Assembly (NCBI RefSeq): GCF_029892095.1
Contig: NZ_JARZAE010000004.1
Span: 6,572,001-6,636,000 of the forward strand
DNA length: 64,000 nt
Reading direction: 5' to 3'
Source of the DNA: Kitasatospora sp. MAP12-44
GTDB taxonomy: Bacteria; Actinomycetota; Actinomycetes; Streptomycetales; Streptomycetaceae
Positions 48,967 to 57,343 of this stretch are shown in pieces (within the stretch, counting starts at the first letter, position 1; each line of letters begins with the position of its first letter). The notes under the pieces are model-generated. The model was given only the letters and a program-made list of their open reading frames with translations. It made no database searches and was not told the origin of the DNA. The position numbers and the translations under genes are program-made.

Positions 48967-49497
48967 TCAGCGGGCTGGTGGACTGTCGGAAAGCGGAGTT
49001 CGCAGCGGAGTCGCCCGGTCCGCTGGAAGGGTCACCTCGACCAGCGAGAGACCGCAGCGCTCGACCGCGTCCCTGAAGTCGTCGAGCTCGGGCTCCGACC
49101 CCTCGGCCACGGCGATGCCGAGGCGGCGCTGCGCGGTGGCGGCGCCGTAGCGGCGGTACAGCTCCAGGTAGCCGCGGGCCGTCAGCTCCGGATCCCGCAG
49201 CAGCAGGAAACCGGCCGGGCGGCACACCCCGCGCCAGGTCAGCTCGCCCTCGCGGCCGCCGGCGAAGTTGTGCCGCCAGGAGCTCCCGGTGGCGATCATC
49301 AGTGCGGTGCCGATCCCGTGCACTCCGGCCGGCACGGTGTAGCGGCGGCCGCTGCGCCGGCCGCTGAAGTGCAGCAGCGCGAGATACTCGGCCACCGGGC
49401 CGGGATCGGGACGGGAGAGCAGCTCACGCATCCGCGCGTCGGCCTGCTCGCTCTCCGGCCCGGTGCGCAGTGCCCGTTCGATCAGTCGATCCGTCAT
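48967..49497 (-). CDS. Deazaflavin (F420)-type nitroreductase-family oxidoreductase
   Basis: 176 residues with the DDN-like split-barrel pattern: LLHFSGRRSGRRYTVPAGVH then TALMIATGSSWRHNF, which bind F420 or flavin. The C-terminus (EVTLPADRATPL) is unusual. It may reduce a quinone or a double bond of the polyketide. Its ATG overlaps the upstream DUF1772 stop (ATGA), and the amidotransferase gene follows 41 bp later. Confidence 0.75.
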   Translation of the reverse strand: MTDRLIERALRTGPESEQADARMRELLSRPDPGPVAEYLALLHFSGRRSGRRYTVPAGVHGIGTALMIATGSSWRHNFAGGREGELTWRGVCRPAGFLLLRDPELTARGYLELYRRYGAATAQRRLGIAVAEGSEPELDDFRDAVERCGLSLVEVTLPADRATPLRTPLSDSPPAR

Positions 49498-49955
49498 GAC
49501 AGCACCACCGCGACGGCGGTGAAGGCACAGCCGGCCAGTGCGCAGCCGGTCCGGACCAGGTTCCAGTCACGCCACTGGAACCGCGGATCCTCCCAGCCCG
49601 GGCCGGGGTCGCCCGGCGGAGTGCCCTTGACCCCTCGGTTGATGGGCACGTTGCGGGTCTGCGAAACGACCGCCACCGCGGCCAGGCAGAGCGCCGCGAT
49701 CGCGAAGAGCGAGCGGGAGGCTCCCGAGGCGTTGACCGCGAGCCCCACGTCGATCGCCGTCGAGCCGGTGACGATGAAGGGCATGATCCGGTCGTAGTAG
49801 CGCCCCAACAGCTTGTGGGTGGAGATATACCGTTCAGGGGTCATCGCGATCAGCGCGGGCATCACGCTGATCGCGACCGCGAACAGCACCCCCGCCACCA
49901 GTCCGCTGCCCACCAGGGCCACCACGCTCAGTGTTTCAACCACGGCTGCTGCCAT
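49494..49955 (-). CDS. DUF1772 / anthrone-oxygenase-like membrane protein
   Basis: From the ATG at 49955 (MAAAVVETL) the protein is 153 residues with about four membrane helices and the R-D-W-N-L-V-R-T signature (R-x-x-W-x-x-x-N-x-x-R-T group) of DUF1772 anthrone-oxygenase-like proteins. Some homologs oxidize anthrones. A GTG 30 bases upstream is also possible. It heads the operon with the reductase and the amidotransferase, divergent from the FAD monooxygenase at 50151. Confidence 0.78.
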   Translation of the reverse strand: MAAAVVETLSVVALVGSGLVAGVLFAVAISVMPALIAMTPERYISTHKLLGRYYDRIMPFIVTGSTAIDVGLAVNASGASRSLFAIAALCLAAVAVVSQTRNVPINRGVKGTPPGDPGPGWEDPRFQWRDWNLVRTGCALAGCAFTAVAVVLS

Positions 49956-50150
49956 CCCTTCGCCCCCACTGGTCCGATCCTCCACTTGCGGACGAGCATC
50001 ACCAGAGGAGGTGGGACAGCGCTGAAATTTGATTGAACGCCATGCCCGGACAGCGTCCCGACATCCTGCCGTCGCACGAGCGTGGTTCTAGGTTCGCCCT
50101 ATCGACTCTCCCTCGTATGTCCAGAACTCCGTGGCAGACAGGAGCAGGCG

Positions 50151-51743
50151 ATGGTGGACGAGTGGACCGACGTGCTGATCGTCGGCGGGAGCATGGTGGG
50201 CCTCGCACAGGCCCTCTTCCTGGCCGGACAGGGTGTCCGGCCGATAGTGGTGGAACGTCACCCCGAGGTGTCGACCCACCCCAGGGCGCAGGCGGCCAGC
50301 CCACGGACGATGGAGCTGATGCGCGCGCTGGGCCTGGAGGAGGCGGTACGCGCCAGGGAGACACCGCACGCCCAGTACGGGGACATCCTGCAGGTGGAGT
50401 CACTGGCCGGGGCCGAACTGGGCCGCTTCGACGGCCCGTTCCGCCATGACCCGAACGAGGTCGCGGCCACCGGCTGGACGCTGATCGGGCAGGACCGCTT
50501 CGAGCCGGTGCTCCTGGAGCGCGCCCGCGAACTCGGCGCGGACATCCGCTTCGCCACCGAGCTGATCAGCCATCAGCAGGACGACGAGGGCGTGACGGCG
50601 GTCCTGCGGGACGTGCGCGACGGCTCGCGGCGCACGGTGCGCTGCCGCTACCTGGTCGCCGCCGACGGCTTCCACGCCCCGATCCGGGAGGGCCTGGGCA
50701 TCGGGTCGCACGGCCGGGGTGTGCTCGGCCGGCAGATGAGCGTGGTCTTCCGCGCCGACCTGGACCGCTACGTCGCCGGGCGCCGTTTCTTTCTCTGCTT
50801 CGTCAGCAACCAGCAGGTGAAGGGGGTGCTGGGTCGACTCGACGGCCCGGACTCGGACCGCTGGGTGCTGGCCCCCAGTCTGTCGGCCGAGGGCAGCCAC
50901 GAGGAGTACTCCGTCCAGGAGTGCGTCGAGCTCGTCCGGGCCGCTGTCGGGGCGCCGGACCTGGCCGTGACGGTGGAGTCCGCGAGCAGCTGGGAGATCG
51001 CCGCCGATGTCGCGGACAGCTTCCGCAGCGGCCGGGTGCTGATGGCCGGCGACTGTGTGCACGTGATGCCGCCCACCGGCGGTTTCGGCGGCAATCTGGG
51101 TGTCCAGGACGCCCACAACCTCGCCTGGAAGCTCGCCCTGGTGCTGCGCGGCCAGGCCGCCCCCGCCCTGCTGGACAGCTATCAGCAGGAGCGCGCGCCG
51201 ATCGCCGAGTTCACCGTGGAGCAGGGCGTCATCCGGTATCTGCAGCGCAGCGGCCTGGACGCGGAGGTGGCCGCCCGGCACCGTCCGGAGATCACGGTGC
51301 TGTTCGGCCACGTCTACCGTTCGAGTGCGGTGCTCGTCGAGGACGGACCGGACGACGGCGCTCCGGTCGAAGACCCGACCCAGCCCAGCGGTCGCCCGGG
51401 CACCCGGGCACCGCACCTGGTGCTGCACACCGAGGGCCATGGCACCCCCCTGCACGACCTGCTGACGGGCGGCTTCCTGCTGCTGGCCGGTCCGGTCGGC
51501 GCGCGCTGGCCGGCCGCGGCTGAAGCCGTCCGCGCCGCCACGGGTCTCGACCTGCGCTGCCGCCTGGTCGGCGCCGCGGAACCGGCGGAGACGGTCGAGA
51601 GGTTCCTCAAGGCATACGGGGTGGGCCAGGCCGGGGCCGTGCTGCTGCGACCGGACGGGTTCATCGCCTGGCGCACGGCCACGCCGCCGGCTGACCCGGC
51701 CGGTGTCCTCGGTGACGTTCTGCGCCGTCTGCTGAAGGGCTGA
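50151..51743 (+). CDS. FAD-dependent aromatic hydroxylase (class A, PheA/TetX family)
   Basis: 530 residues: GGSMVGL dinucleotide motif at the N-terminus, DGFHAPIR (the DG motif), and GDCVHVMPPTGGFGGNLGVQDA (GD motif binding FAD ribityl). A C-terminal thioredoxin-like domain (LLRPDGFIAWR) completes the family layout. It probably hydroxylates or performs Baeyer-Villiger oxidation on the polyphenol. It is the only plus-strand tailoring gene here, starting at an ATG with AGGAGC upstream. GGD-type Cys (GDC instead of GDA) is a minor variation. Confidence 0.92.
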   Translation: MVDEWTDVLIVGGSMVGLAQALFLAGQGVRPIVVERHPEVSTHPRAQAASPRTMELMRALGLEEAVRARETPHAQYGDILQVESLAGAELGRFDGPFRHDPNEVAATGWTLIGQDRFEPVLLERARELGADIRFATELISHQQDDEGVTAVLRDVRDGSRRTVRCRYLVAADGFHAPIREGLGIGSHGRGVLGRQMSVVFRADLDRYVAGRRFFLCFVSNQQVKGVLGRLDGPDSDRWVLAPSLSAEGSHEEYSVQECVELVRAAVGAPDLAVTVESASSWEIAADVADSFRSGRVLMAGDCVHVMPPTGGFGGNLGVQDAHNLAWKLALVLRGQAAPALLDSYQQERAPIAEFTVEQGVIRYLQRSGLDAEVAARHRPEITVLFGHVYRSSAVLVEDGPDDGAPVEDPTQPSGRPGTRAPHLVLHTEGHGTPLHDLLTGGFLLLAGPVGARWPAAAEAVRAATGLDLRCRLVGAAEPAETVERFLKAYGVGQAGAVLLRPDGFIAWRTATPPADPAGVLGDVLRRLLKG

Positions 51744-51759
51744 CGTCCCTGGAAAACCC

Positions 51760-51798
51760 GACGGGGTGTCCTCCACGAGCAGTGGAGGACACCCCGTC
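51760..51798. terminator. Bidirectional terminator between two convergent FAD monooxygenase genes
   Basis: GACGGGGTGTCCTCCAC (51760-51776) pairs perfectly with GTGGAGGACACCCCGTC (51782-51798) around a five-base loop. It lies 17 bp after one stop and 13 bp from the other. Confidence 0.88.
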
Positions 51799-51810
51799 GC
51801 CGTGTCCGGG

Positions 51811-53412
51811 TCAGCGGGCGAGGACCCGCCGCAGGGCCTCGCCGACCTCGGCCGCGGCGTCGGCCCCCTGACCGGTGGTGCGCCAGCAGACGAACCCGTC
51901 CGGCCGCACCAGTGCGGCGCCGCCCACCGTCAGACCGTAGCGCGCGAGGAAGTTCCCTTCGGGATCAGTGGATTCGCCGCCGGCGCCGATCCGGTGCAGC
52001 GCGAGCCGCACGCCGAGCCGGGCCGCGCTCAGGGTGGCCTCGTCGGTCCACCGGCCGGCCGCACTGTCGGCCAGCAGGACGAATCCGCTGCCGAACAGGT
52101 CGAGGCAGGACAGGCTGCGCCCGGCTGCCTCCAGGGCGACATGCGGTGCCCGCGCGCCCGGGCGCCCGCTGGGCCGGTCGGGGGCTTCGATCAGCGCGGT
52201 GTCGGCGCCCGGCTCGGCGACGAAGGCACCCTGCGGGTAGCAGTAGCCGAAGGTCACCGTGGTCTCGTCCAGCAACTCCGGTGCCACCTCCTGGAGCTGC
52301 TTGCCCTCGCGGACGGCGAACCGCAGCATCGCCTGGCGCACCGTCTGCTCGGCGACCGGGCGGCGCTCGGCGTCGTAGCTCTCCAGCAGCTGCGGACCGG
52401 CTGTGCCGGCCAGCACCAGGCCCAGCTTCCAGGCCAGGTTGTAGGCGTCCTGGATGCCGGTGCTGGCACCGAACGCGCCGGTGGGCGGCATCACGTGCGC
52501 GGCGTCGCCGGCGACGAAGACCCGGCGGGTGGCGAAGGAGTCGGCGACTCGCGAGGAGATGTCCCAGGAGGGCAGGTGGGTCGATTCGATCTTCAGCGGC
52601 AGGTCGGGCACGCCGACCGCGGCCCTGATCACCTCGACGCACCGCTCCTCGGTGAAGTCCTCGGCGCTCTGGCCGCGGTCGGGGAAGTACGAGACGTTGA
52701 GGACCCAGCGCCGGTCGTTGTCGATCGGGATGATCGTGCCGCGCACCTCGGGGTTGTTGACGTAGGCGGCGATGATCCGCCGGCCCCGCAGCGGCTCGGT
52801 GAGGTCGGCGTCGAAGAAGACCGACACCAGGTTGGTGATGGTGCCCGGCCCGTGGGCCGCGATCCCCAGCAGCTCGCGCATCGGGCTGCGGCTGCCGTCC
52901 GCAGCGATCACGTACTGGGCCAGGACTTCGGACTCCTGACCGGTGCCCAGGTCGGTAAGCCTGACCGTCACCCCGTCCGCGTCCTCCGCCAGCGCGTCCG
53001 CCCGGGTGTGGAAGCGCACGTCGGCGCCCACCTCGAGCGCCCGATCGCGCAGGATCGGCTCGAGCTGGTTCTGGTCGATCAGCGTCCACTGGGCGGGGCT
53101 GATCCGGCCGATGTCCTCGGGCGAGGCGTTGGGCATCTTGACCCGCTCCGCACCGGCCAGCGTCTCGACGTGCACCAGATCCGTGTTGCCGGAGATGGGG
53201 GAGCGCCCGGCCCGGACCCGGTCCGCGATGCCGACCGCGTGGTAGAGCTCCATGGTGCGCGGGTTGATGGCGCGCGCCTTGGGGTGCGCGGAGGTGTCCG
53301 GATGCTTCTCCACCAGCATCGCGCGAACTCCGTGCTCGGCCAGGAAGACGGCCGCCGACAGACCGGTGAGGCCGCCGCCGACGATCAGGACCGGCACCTG
53401 CTGCTGTTTCAT
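51811..53412 (-). CDS. FAD-dependent aromatic monooxygenase
   Basis: 533 residues of the same class A family: GGGLTGLSAA, DGSRSPMREL and GDAAHVMPPTGAFGAS, plus a C-terminal LVRPDGFVCWR thioredoxin-like end. It lies 31 bp downstream of the O-methyltransferase gene and is probably co-transcribed. Substrate and regioselectivity cannot be read; with three other FAD enzymes it suggests a highly oxidized product, possibly including ring cleavage to a xanthone. Confidence 0.9.
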   Translation of the reverse strand: MKQQQVPVLIVGGGLTGLSAAVFLAEHGVRAMLVEKHPDTSAHPKARAINPRTMELYHAVGIADRVRAGRSPISGNTDLVHVETLAGAERVKMPNASPEDIGRISPAQWTLIDQNQLEPILRDRALEVGADVRFHTRADALAEDADGVTVRLTDLGTGQESEVLAQYVIAADGSRSPMRELLGIAAHGPGTITNLVSVFFDADLTEPLRGRRIIAAYVNNPEVRGTIIPIDNDRRWVLNVSYFPDRGQSAEDFTEERCVEVIRAAVGVPDLPLKIESTHLPSWDISSRVADSFATRRVFVAGDAAHVMPPTGAFGASTGIQDAYNLAWKLGLVLAGTAGPQLLESYDAERRPVAEQTVRQAMLRFAVREGKQLQEVAPELLDETTVTFGYCYPQGAFVAEPGADTALIEAPDRPSGRPGARAPHVALEAAGRSLSCLDLFGSGFVLLADSAAGRWTDEATLSAARLGVRLALHRIGAGGESTDPEGNFLARYGLTVGGAALVRPDGFVCWRTTGQGADAAAEVGEALRRVLAR

Positions 53413-53443
53413 GCTCTCTCCTTGGAAGTTGGGTCCGGCCCGG

Positions 53444-54475
53444 TCACCGGCGGGCGGTCACCAGGGTGTGGGTGCCGAGCATCGGTTCGGCGGCGGTCTC
53501 GGTGAAGCCGGCCTCACGCAGCCAGGCCCGGCAGTCGGCAACCCGGTACTCGGAGCCGTCCTGGCTGACCAGCCGCATGTGCAGACTGCTCAGCAGCCGC
53601 TCCGGGTCGCTGCGGTCGTCGTCGAGCATCCGGTCGTAGACCACCACCTCGCCGCCGGGACGGACCGCCTCGAAGACCCGCCGCAACAGGGTCCGGCGAC
53701 GCTCGTCGTCGAAGCCGTGCAGGATGTGGCCCAGCAGCACGACGTCGGACTGCGGCAGCGCGTCGGCGAAGAAGTCCCCGCCGTGGAAGGTGACCCGGTC
53801 GGCCAGCCCGAGCCGGCCGATGTGCTCGGTGAACAGCGGCCGGGTGCGCTCCAGGTCGAAGCAGCCGGCGGTGAGGTGCGGGTGGGCCTGGACGAGAACG
53901 GCGGCGAGGTTGCCCCGGGCGCCGCCCACGTCCAGGAACGAGCCGTGCCGGCTCCAGTCGACCCGGCGCGCCAGTTCGGCGCCCATCCGGTCGCTGTAGG
54001 CGTCCAGGCCGGCCAGGAATCGCTTCATCTTGGCCGGGTCGCGGTGCTTGTCCCCGACGAAGCCGCCCTTGTCCGGGTCCAGGAGCTGCGGCTCACCGGT
54101 GCGCAGCGCCTCGGTGAGTCGGCCCCAGGTCTGGTAGAGGGTGTCGTTGGTGAGCTCGACGAAGCCGCCCAGGTAGGACGTTCCCTGCGGCACGAGATAC
54201 GCCTGTGCCAGCGCGGAGTTGCGGTAGTGCCCCTCGACCCGCTCCAACAGGCCGAGGCCGGCGAGCGCGTCGAGGAAGTCCTGGGCCATCCGGGGGTGTA
54301 GTCCGGTGCGCTCTGACACCCGGATGCCGTCCGTGGGCCCCTCGGCCAGCGCCTCGAAGACGCCGAGGGTGACGGCGCTGTGGAGCACCTTGGCCCCGCA
54401 GTCCGCGATGGTCATCCGGATCAGCGGACCCGGGTCCACGGGCGGTGCAGTCGTCGGGTTGTCGGTTGTGGTCAC
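53444..54475 (-). CDS. SAM-dependent O-methyltransferase
   Basis: 343 residues with an N-terminal dimerization domain (VLHSAVTLGVFEALAEG) and a methyltransferase core: LDVGGARGNLAAVL (SAM motif I), VVLLGHILHGFDDE and VRPGGEVVVYD. This is the layout of aromatic polyketide O-methyltransferases, which methylate phenols. The GTG start at 54475 has AGGCGCAC upstream. It leads the two-gene operon with the FAD monooxygenase. Confidence 0.9.
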   Translation of the reverse strand: MTTTDNPTTAPPVDPGPLIRMTIADCGAKVLHSAVTLGVFEALAEGPTDGIRVSERTGLHPRMAQDFLDALAGLGLLERVEGHYRNSALAQAYLVPQGTSYLGGFVELTNDTLYQTWGRLTEALRTGEPQLLDPDKGGFVGDKHRDPAKMKRFLAGLDAYSDRMGAELARRVDWSRHGSFLDVGGARGNLAAVLVQAHPHLTAGCFDLERTRPLFTEHIGRLGLADRVTFHGGDFFADALPQSDVVLLGHILHGFDDERRRTLLRRVFEAVRPGGEVVVYDRMLDDDRSDPERLLSSLHMRLVSQDGSEYRVADCRAWLREAGFTETAAEPMLGTHTLVTARR

Positions 54476-54583
54476 GTGCGCCTCCAGGTCAGGTCGATCC
54501 TGCTCTGCTCGACGATGGCTGCCGGTTGTCCAGGTGGGATCGAGGAGTGCTGAACGCTGGTCGGCCCTCCTGCGGGAACGCGA

Positions 54584-54619
54584 ACGGGCCGCCTCCGGCG
54601 ATGCCGGAAGGCGGCCCGT
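54584..54619 (-). terminator. Hairpin downstream of the quinone oxidoreductase gene
   Basis: ACGGGCCGCCTCCGGC pairs with GCCGGAAGGCGGCCCGT with one bulged A. It lies about 54 bp beyond the gene's stop on the minus strand. Confidence 0.65.
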
Positions 54620-54672
54620 CGGGTGGTCGGCCGCATACGGGGGATGCGACCGGCCACCGGCTCGAGGAGGCG

Positions 54673-55650
54673 TCAGGGGATCAGCACGATCTTGCCCAGG
54701 TGCGTTCGCGCCTGCATCAACTCGTGGGCCTTGGCCGCGTCCTCCAGCGGGAGCCGCTCGTGGACGATCGGGCGGACCCGGCCGCTGGTGATCATGTCGA
54801 GTAGGTCACGCTGACCTGCCGCGATCGCCTCCGGGCGGTTGTAGAGCATCGCGTAGAGCGCGAAGCCGGCCACCGTCTTCATCCGGCTGAGCGCCAGCGG
54901 GTGGATGGGCTGGAGGTCGCCGCCAGCGGCCCCGTAGAAGACCAGGCGGCCGAACTGGGCCGTCAGGCCGACGCTCTTGGTGAGGATGTCGCCGCCGACG
55001 GTCTCCAGCACCACGTCGGCGCCTCGGCCGTCGGTGGCGGCCTTGACCTGCTCGTCCCAGTCGGCATCCGTGTAGTTGATGGTCACGTCGGCGCCGAGGC
55101 TGCGAACGAAGTCCAGCTTGGCCTGGGAGCTGGCGGTGGCGATCACCTTGCCGGCGCCCATCGCCTTGGCGATCTGGACCGCGAGGTGGCCGACGCCGCC
55201 GGACGCGGCATCGATCAGCACGATCTCGCCCGCCTTCAGCTGACCGGACTCCTTCAGCGCGTGGTACGCGGTCTGCGCCGGGCTCGGCAGAAGCGTCGCC
55301 TGGCCGGCGTCCATGCCCTGGGGGATGGCGATCAGCCAGGAGGCATCGGCGACGACGTAGTCCGCGTAGGCGTCGCGGGCGACGTCCACCACCACGCGGT
55401 CACCGACCCGGACGTTGTGCACTCCCTCGCCGAGCGCCTCCACGGTGCCGGCGACATCGCCGCCGGGGGCACCGGGCAACTCGGCGTGGCCGCCGATCGG
55501 GATGCCCTGGCGGCGCTGGACCTCGGCGAAGTTGACGCCGACAGCCTCGGTGCGGATCAGCACGTAGCCCGGGCCGGGCTGCGGCTTCTCGGTTTCCTCG
55601 ACATGCAGGACCGAAGGGGCCCCGTGCTCGTAGTGGCGGACGATGCGCAT
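54673..55650 (-). CDS. Quinone oxidoreductase (NADPH, zinc-independent MDR family)
   Basis: 325 residues: GVNFAEVQRRQG and PGAPGGDVAGTVEALG in the GroES-like domain, then AASGGVGHLAVQIAKAMGA for NADPH. No zinc cysteines are seen. The ATG at 55650 has AGGAG seven bases upstream; an upstream in-frame start was rejected because it would lie in the operator. It may reduce quinone intermediates or protect the host from them. A long palindrome 48-84 bp upstream suggests MarR control. Confidence 0.88.
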   Translation of the reverse strand: MRIVRHYEHGAPSVLHVEETEKPQPGPGYVLIRTEAVGVNFAEVQRRQGIPIGGHAELPGAPGGDVAGTVEALGEGVHNVRVGDRVVVDVARDAYADYVVADASWLIAIPQGMDAGQATLLPSPAQTAYHALKESGQLKAGEIVLIDAASGGVGHLAVQIAKAMGAGKVIATASSQAKLDFVRSLGADVTINYTDADWDEQVKAATDGRGADVVLETVGGDILTKSVGLTAQFGRLVFYGAAGGDLQPIHPLALSRMKTVAGFALYAMLYNRPEAIAAGQRDLLDMITSGRVRPIVHERLPLEDAAKAHELMQARTHLGKIVLIP

Positions 55651-55697
55651 GAGCGTTCTCCTGACGGAAGTGTCACTCGGTAAGTAAATGCGTGCTG

Positions 55698-55734
55698 TCA
55701 TGCATGTAGTTTCAGTCTACATATACATGCATGA
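55698..55734 (-). promoter_or_regulatory. Probable MarR operator of the quinone oxidoreductase gene
   Basis: TCATGCATGTA (55698-55708) and TACATGCATGA (55724-55734) form a perfect inverted repeat around 15 bases, with an inner GTAG/CTAC repeat. The region is AT-rich compared with its surroundings. The same ATGCATGT unit recurs upstream of the MarR gene. Confidence 0.6.
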
Positions 55735-55755
55735 AGTGCAAGTCGGCGTATGTGA

Positions 55756-57261
55756 TCAGACGGTTCCGAACCAGCGGGTGAGTGCCTCACTCAGCCCCTT
55801 GTGCAGTTCCGGACCGGTGGCCTCGTGGTCGGCGGCCCATGCCACGTAGCCGTCCGGGCGCACCAGCAGGCCGACCAGCCCGGACTCCTGCGTGCACTGT
55901 GCCTCGACGTGCTGCACCCGGCCGGCCCGGGAGAGGCCGTCGGCCCAGTCCTGGTATGCCTGGCCGATCTCCGGACGGCCCGCCAGGTCGAGCAGCAGGC
56001 CGGTGCCGCGGTGCAGGTACTCGGGCAGCGTCCGCTCGCCCTGCGCGGTCCGCAGGTCAAGGTCGCGGGCGAAGTCACCGAGCAGCCTGTGCTCCGGGCC
56101 CTCGAGCTCGTAGCGAACCGTGACGCCGCTGAGCATCTCGGCCAGCTGCCGATTGACCTGCTCGTGGCCCATCAGGCTGGTGAAAAGGCTGCGCAGCTCA
56201 GTGACGTAGGGGTCGGGGTTCATCAGGGCGATCTGGGCACGGGTGTTGGCGATCACCTGCTGGGCCGGCTCCCGGCGCTCCGCCCCGTAGCTGTCGAGCA
56301 GGCCCTCGGGGGCCCAGCCCTTCACCGTCGCGGCGAGCTTCCAGCCGAGGTTGAGCGCGTCCTGCAGGCCCAGGTTGAGCCCCTGGCCGCCGACCGGGAA
56401 GTGCGTGTGGGCGGCGTCGCCGGCCAGCAGGATCCGGCCCTCGCGGTAGCGGTCGGCCAGGCAGGCCGAGTCGGTGAACCAGGACAGCCAGCGTGGTTCA
56501 CGGGCGCCGAGGTCCTCGCCCCAGACCTCCCGAAGGCTGGCGGTGAGCTCGTCCATGGTGAGCTCGCTGCCGGGCTCCTTGCCCTGCTCGAAGTCGAAGG
56601 TGGCGATCCGGTGGTGGGTCTCGTCCAGCGGTACGCAGAACAGCAGGCCGCGCGCGGTGCGCTCCATGCCCATCGGGGCGTTCTCGCCGTCGGGCAGGAT
56701 CACGTCGCCCAGCCGGGCGGTGACCCGGCCGCCGCTGCCGGGGAACGCGATGCCGGCCGCCTTGCGCACCAGGCTGCGGCCACCGTCGCAGCCGACCAGG
56801 AACTTGGCGCGCAGTGTGTAGGGGCCCTCGGGGCCGGTCACCTCCACCTCGACACCGTCCGCGTCCTGGCGCACCTCGGTGACCTCGTGGCCGCGCCGTA
56901 TCCCGGCGCCGACCTCGACCGCATGCTCCTCCAACAGCCGCTCGGTGCGGGCCTGTTCGGAGAGCAGCGCGTAGTTCTGCCGGCTGTCGAGACTGGAGAA
57001 GTCGACCCAGACGTCCAGGCCGGCGAAGTGCCCGTTGTCCCAGGAGCGGGCGCCCTCGCGGAAGCGAGTGAGCAGGCCGCGGCGGTCCAACGACTCCAGC
57101 GAGCGGGCGTGCAGCCCGAACGCCTTGGAGTACGGGGAGCGTTCGGGCAGCCGCTCCAGGACGAGTGCGCGGACGCGGGCGATCCGCAGTTCCGCGGCGA
57201 GCAGTAGGCCGACCGGCCCGCCGCCGACGATGAGGACGTCGAAGTCCTGATCAGTGGACAC
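55756..57261 (-). CDS. FAD-dependent monooxygenase (PgaE/rifampicin-monooxygenase-like)
   Basis: I chose the GTG at 57261 (STDQDFDVLI), preceded by AAGGGTG, giving 501 residues; upstream ATGs would fall in the palindromic region. Motifs: GGGPVGLLLAAEL, KAFGLHARSLE, CDGGRSLVR, and GDAAHTHFPVGGQGLNLGLQDA, typical of angucyclinone hydroxylases and rifampicin monooxygenase. It may tailor the polyketide or inactivate a quinone. The promoter carries MarR-like half-sites. Confidence 0.9.
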   Translation of the reverse strand: MSTDQDFDVLIVGGGPVGLLLAAELRIARVRALVLERLPERSPYSKAFGLHARSLESLDRRGLLTRFREGARSWDNGHFAGLDVWVDFSSLDSRQNYALLSEQARTERLLEEHAVEVGAGIRRGHEVTEVRQDADGVEVEVTGPEGPYTLRAKFLVGCDGGRSLVRKAAGIAFPGSGGRVTARLGDVILPDGENAPMGMERTARGLLFCVPLDETHHRIATFDFEQGKEPGSELTMDELTASLREVWGEDLGAREPRWLSWFTDSACLADRYREGRILLAGDAAHTHFPVGGQGLNLGLQDALNLGWKLAATVKGWAPEGLLDSYGAERREPAQQVIANTRAQIALMNPDPYVTELRSLFTSLMGHEQVNRQLAEMLSGVTVRYELEGPEHRLLGDFARDLDLRTAQGERTLPEYLHRGTGLLLDLAGRPEIGQAYQDWADGLSRAGRVQHVEAQCTQESGLVGLLVRPDGYVAWAADHEATGPELHKGLSEALTRWFGTV

Positions 57262-57276
57262 GTTTTCACCCTTCAT

Positions 57277-57322
57277 ATACATGCGTTCAGTCATGCAGAT
57301 AAGTGCGAGCATATAGATGCTC
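57277..57322 (-). promoter_or_regulatory. Probable regulator sites upstream of the FAD monooxygenase gene
   Basis: ATACATGC (57277-57284) and TCATGCA (57291-57297) repeat the half-sites seen at 55.7 and 63.3 kb, and GAGCAT-ATAG-ATGCTC (57307-57322) is a separate perfect palindrome. All lie 16-61 bp before the GTG start. Confidence 0.5.
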
Positions 57323-57343
57323 ATCTGTCGTCATCGACTCGCC

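Noticed and set aside
49986-50150. Possible SARP repeats upstream of the FAD monooxygenase at 50151 (TCGCACG and TCGCCCT 22 bp apart)
   Set aside because: Only two loosely similar heptamers and no match to TTCAGAC/TTCGAAC; too weak to list as a site.
57262-57324. ATG starts upstream of the FAD monooxygenase GTG
   Set aside because: They lie in the palindromic, AT-rich promoter and lack a proper RBS.
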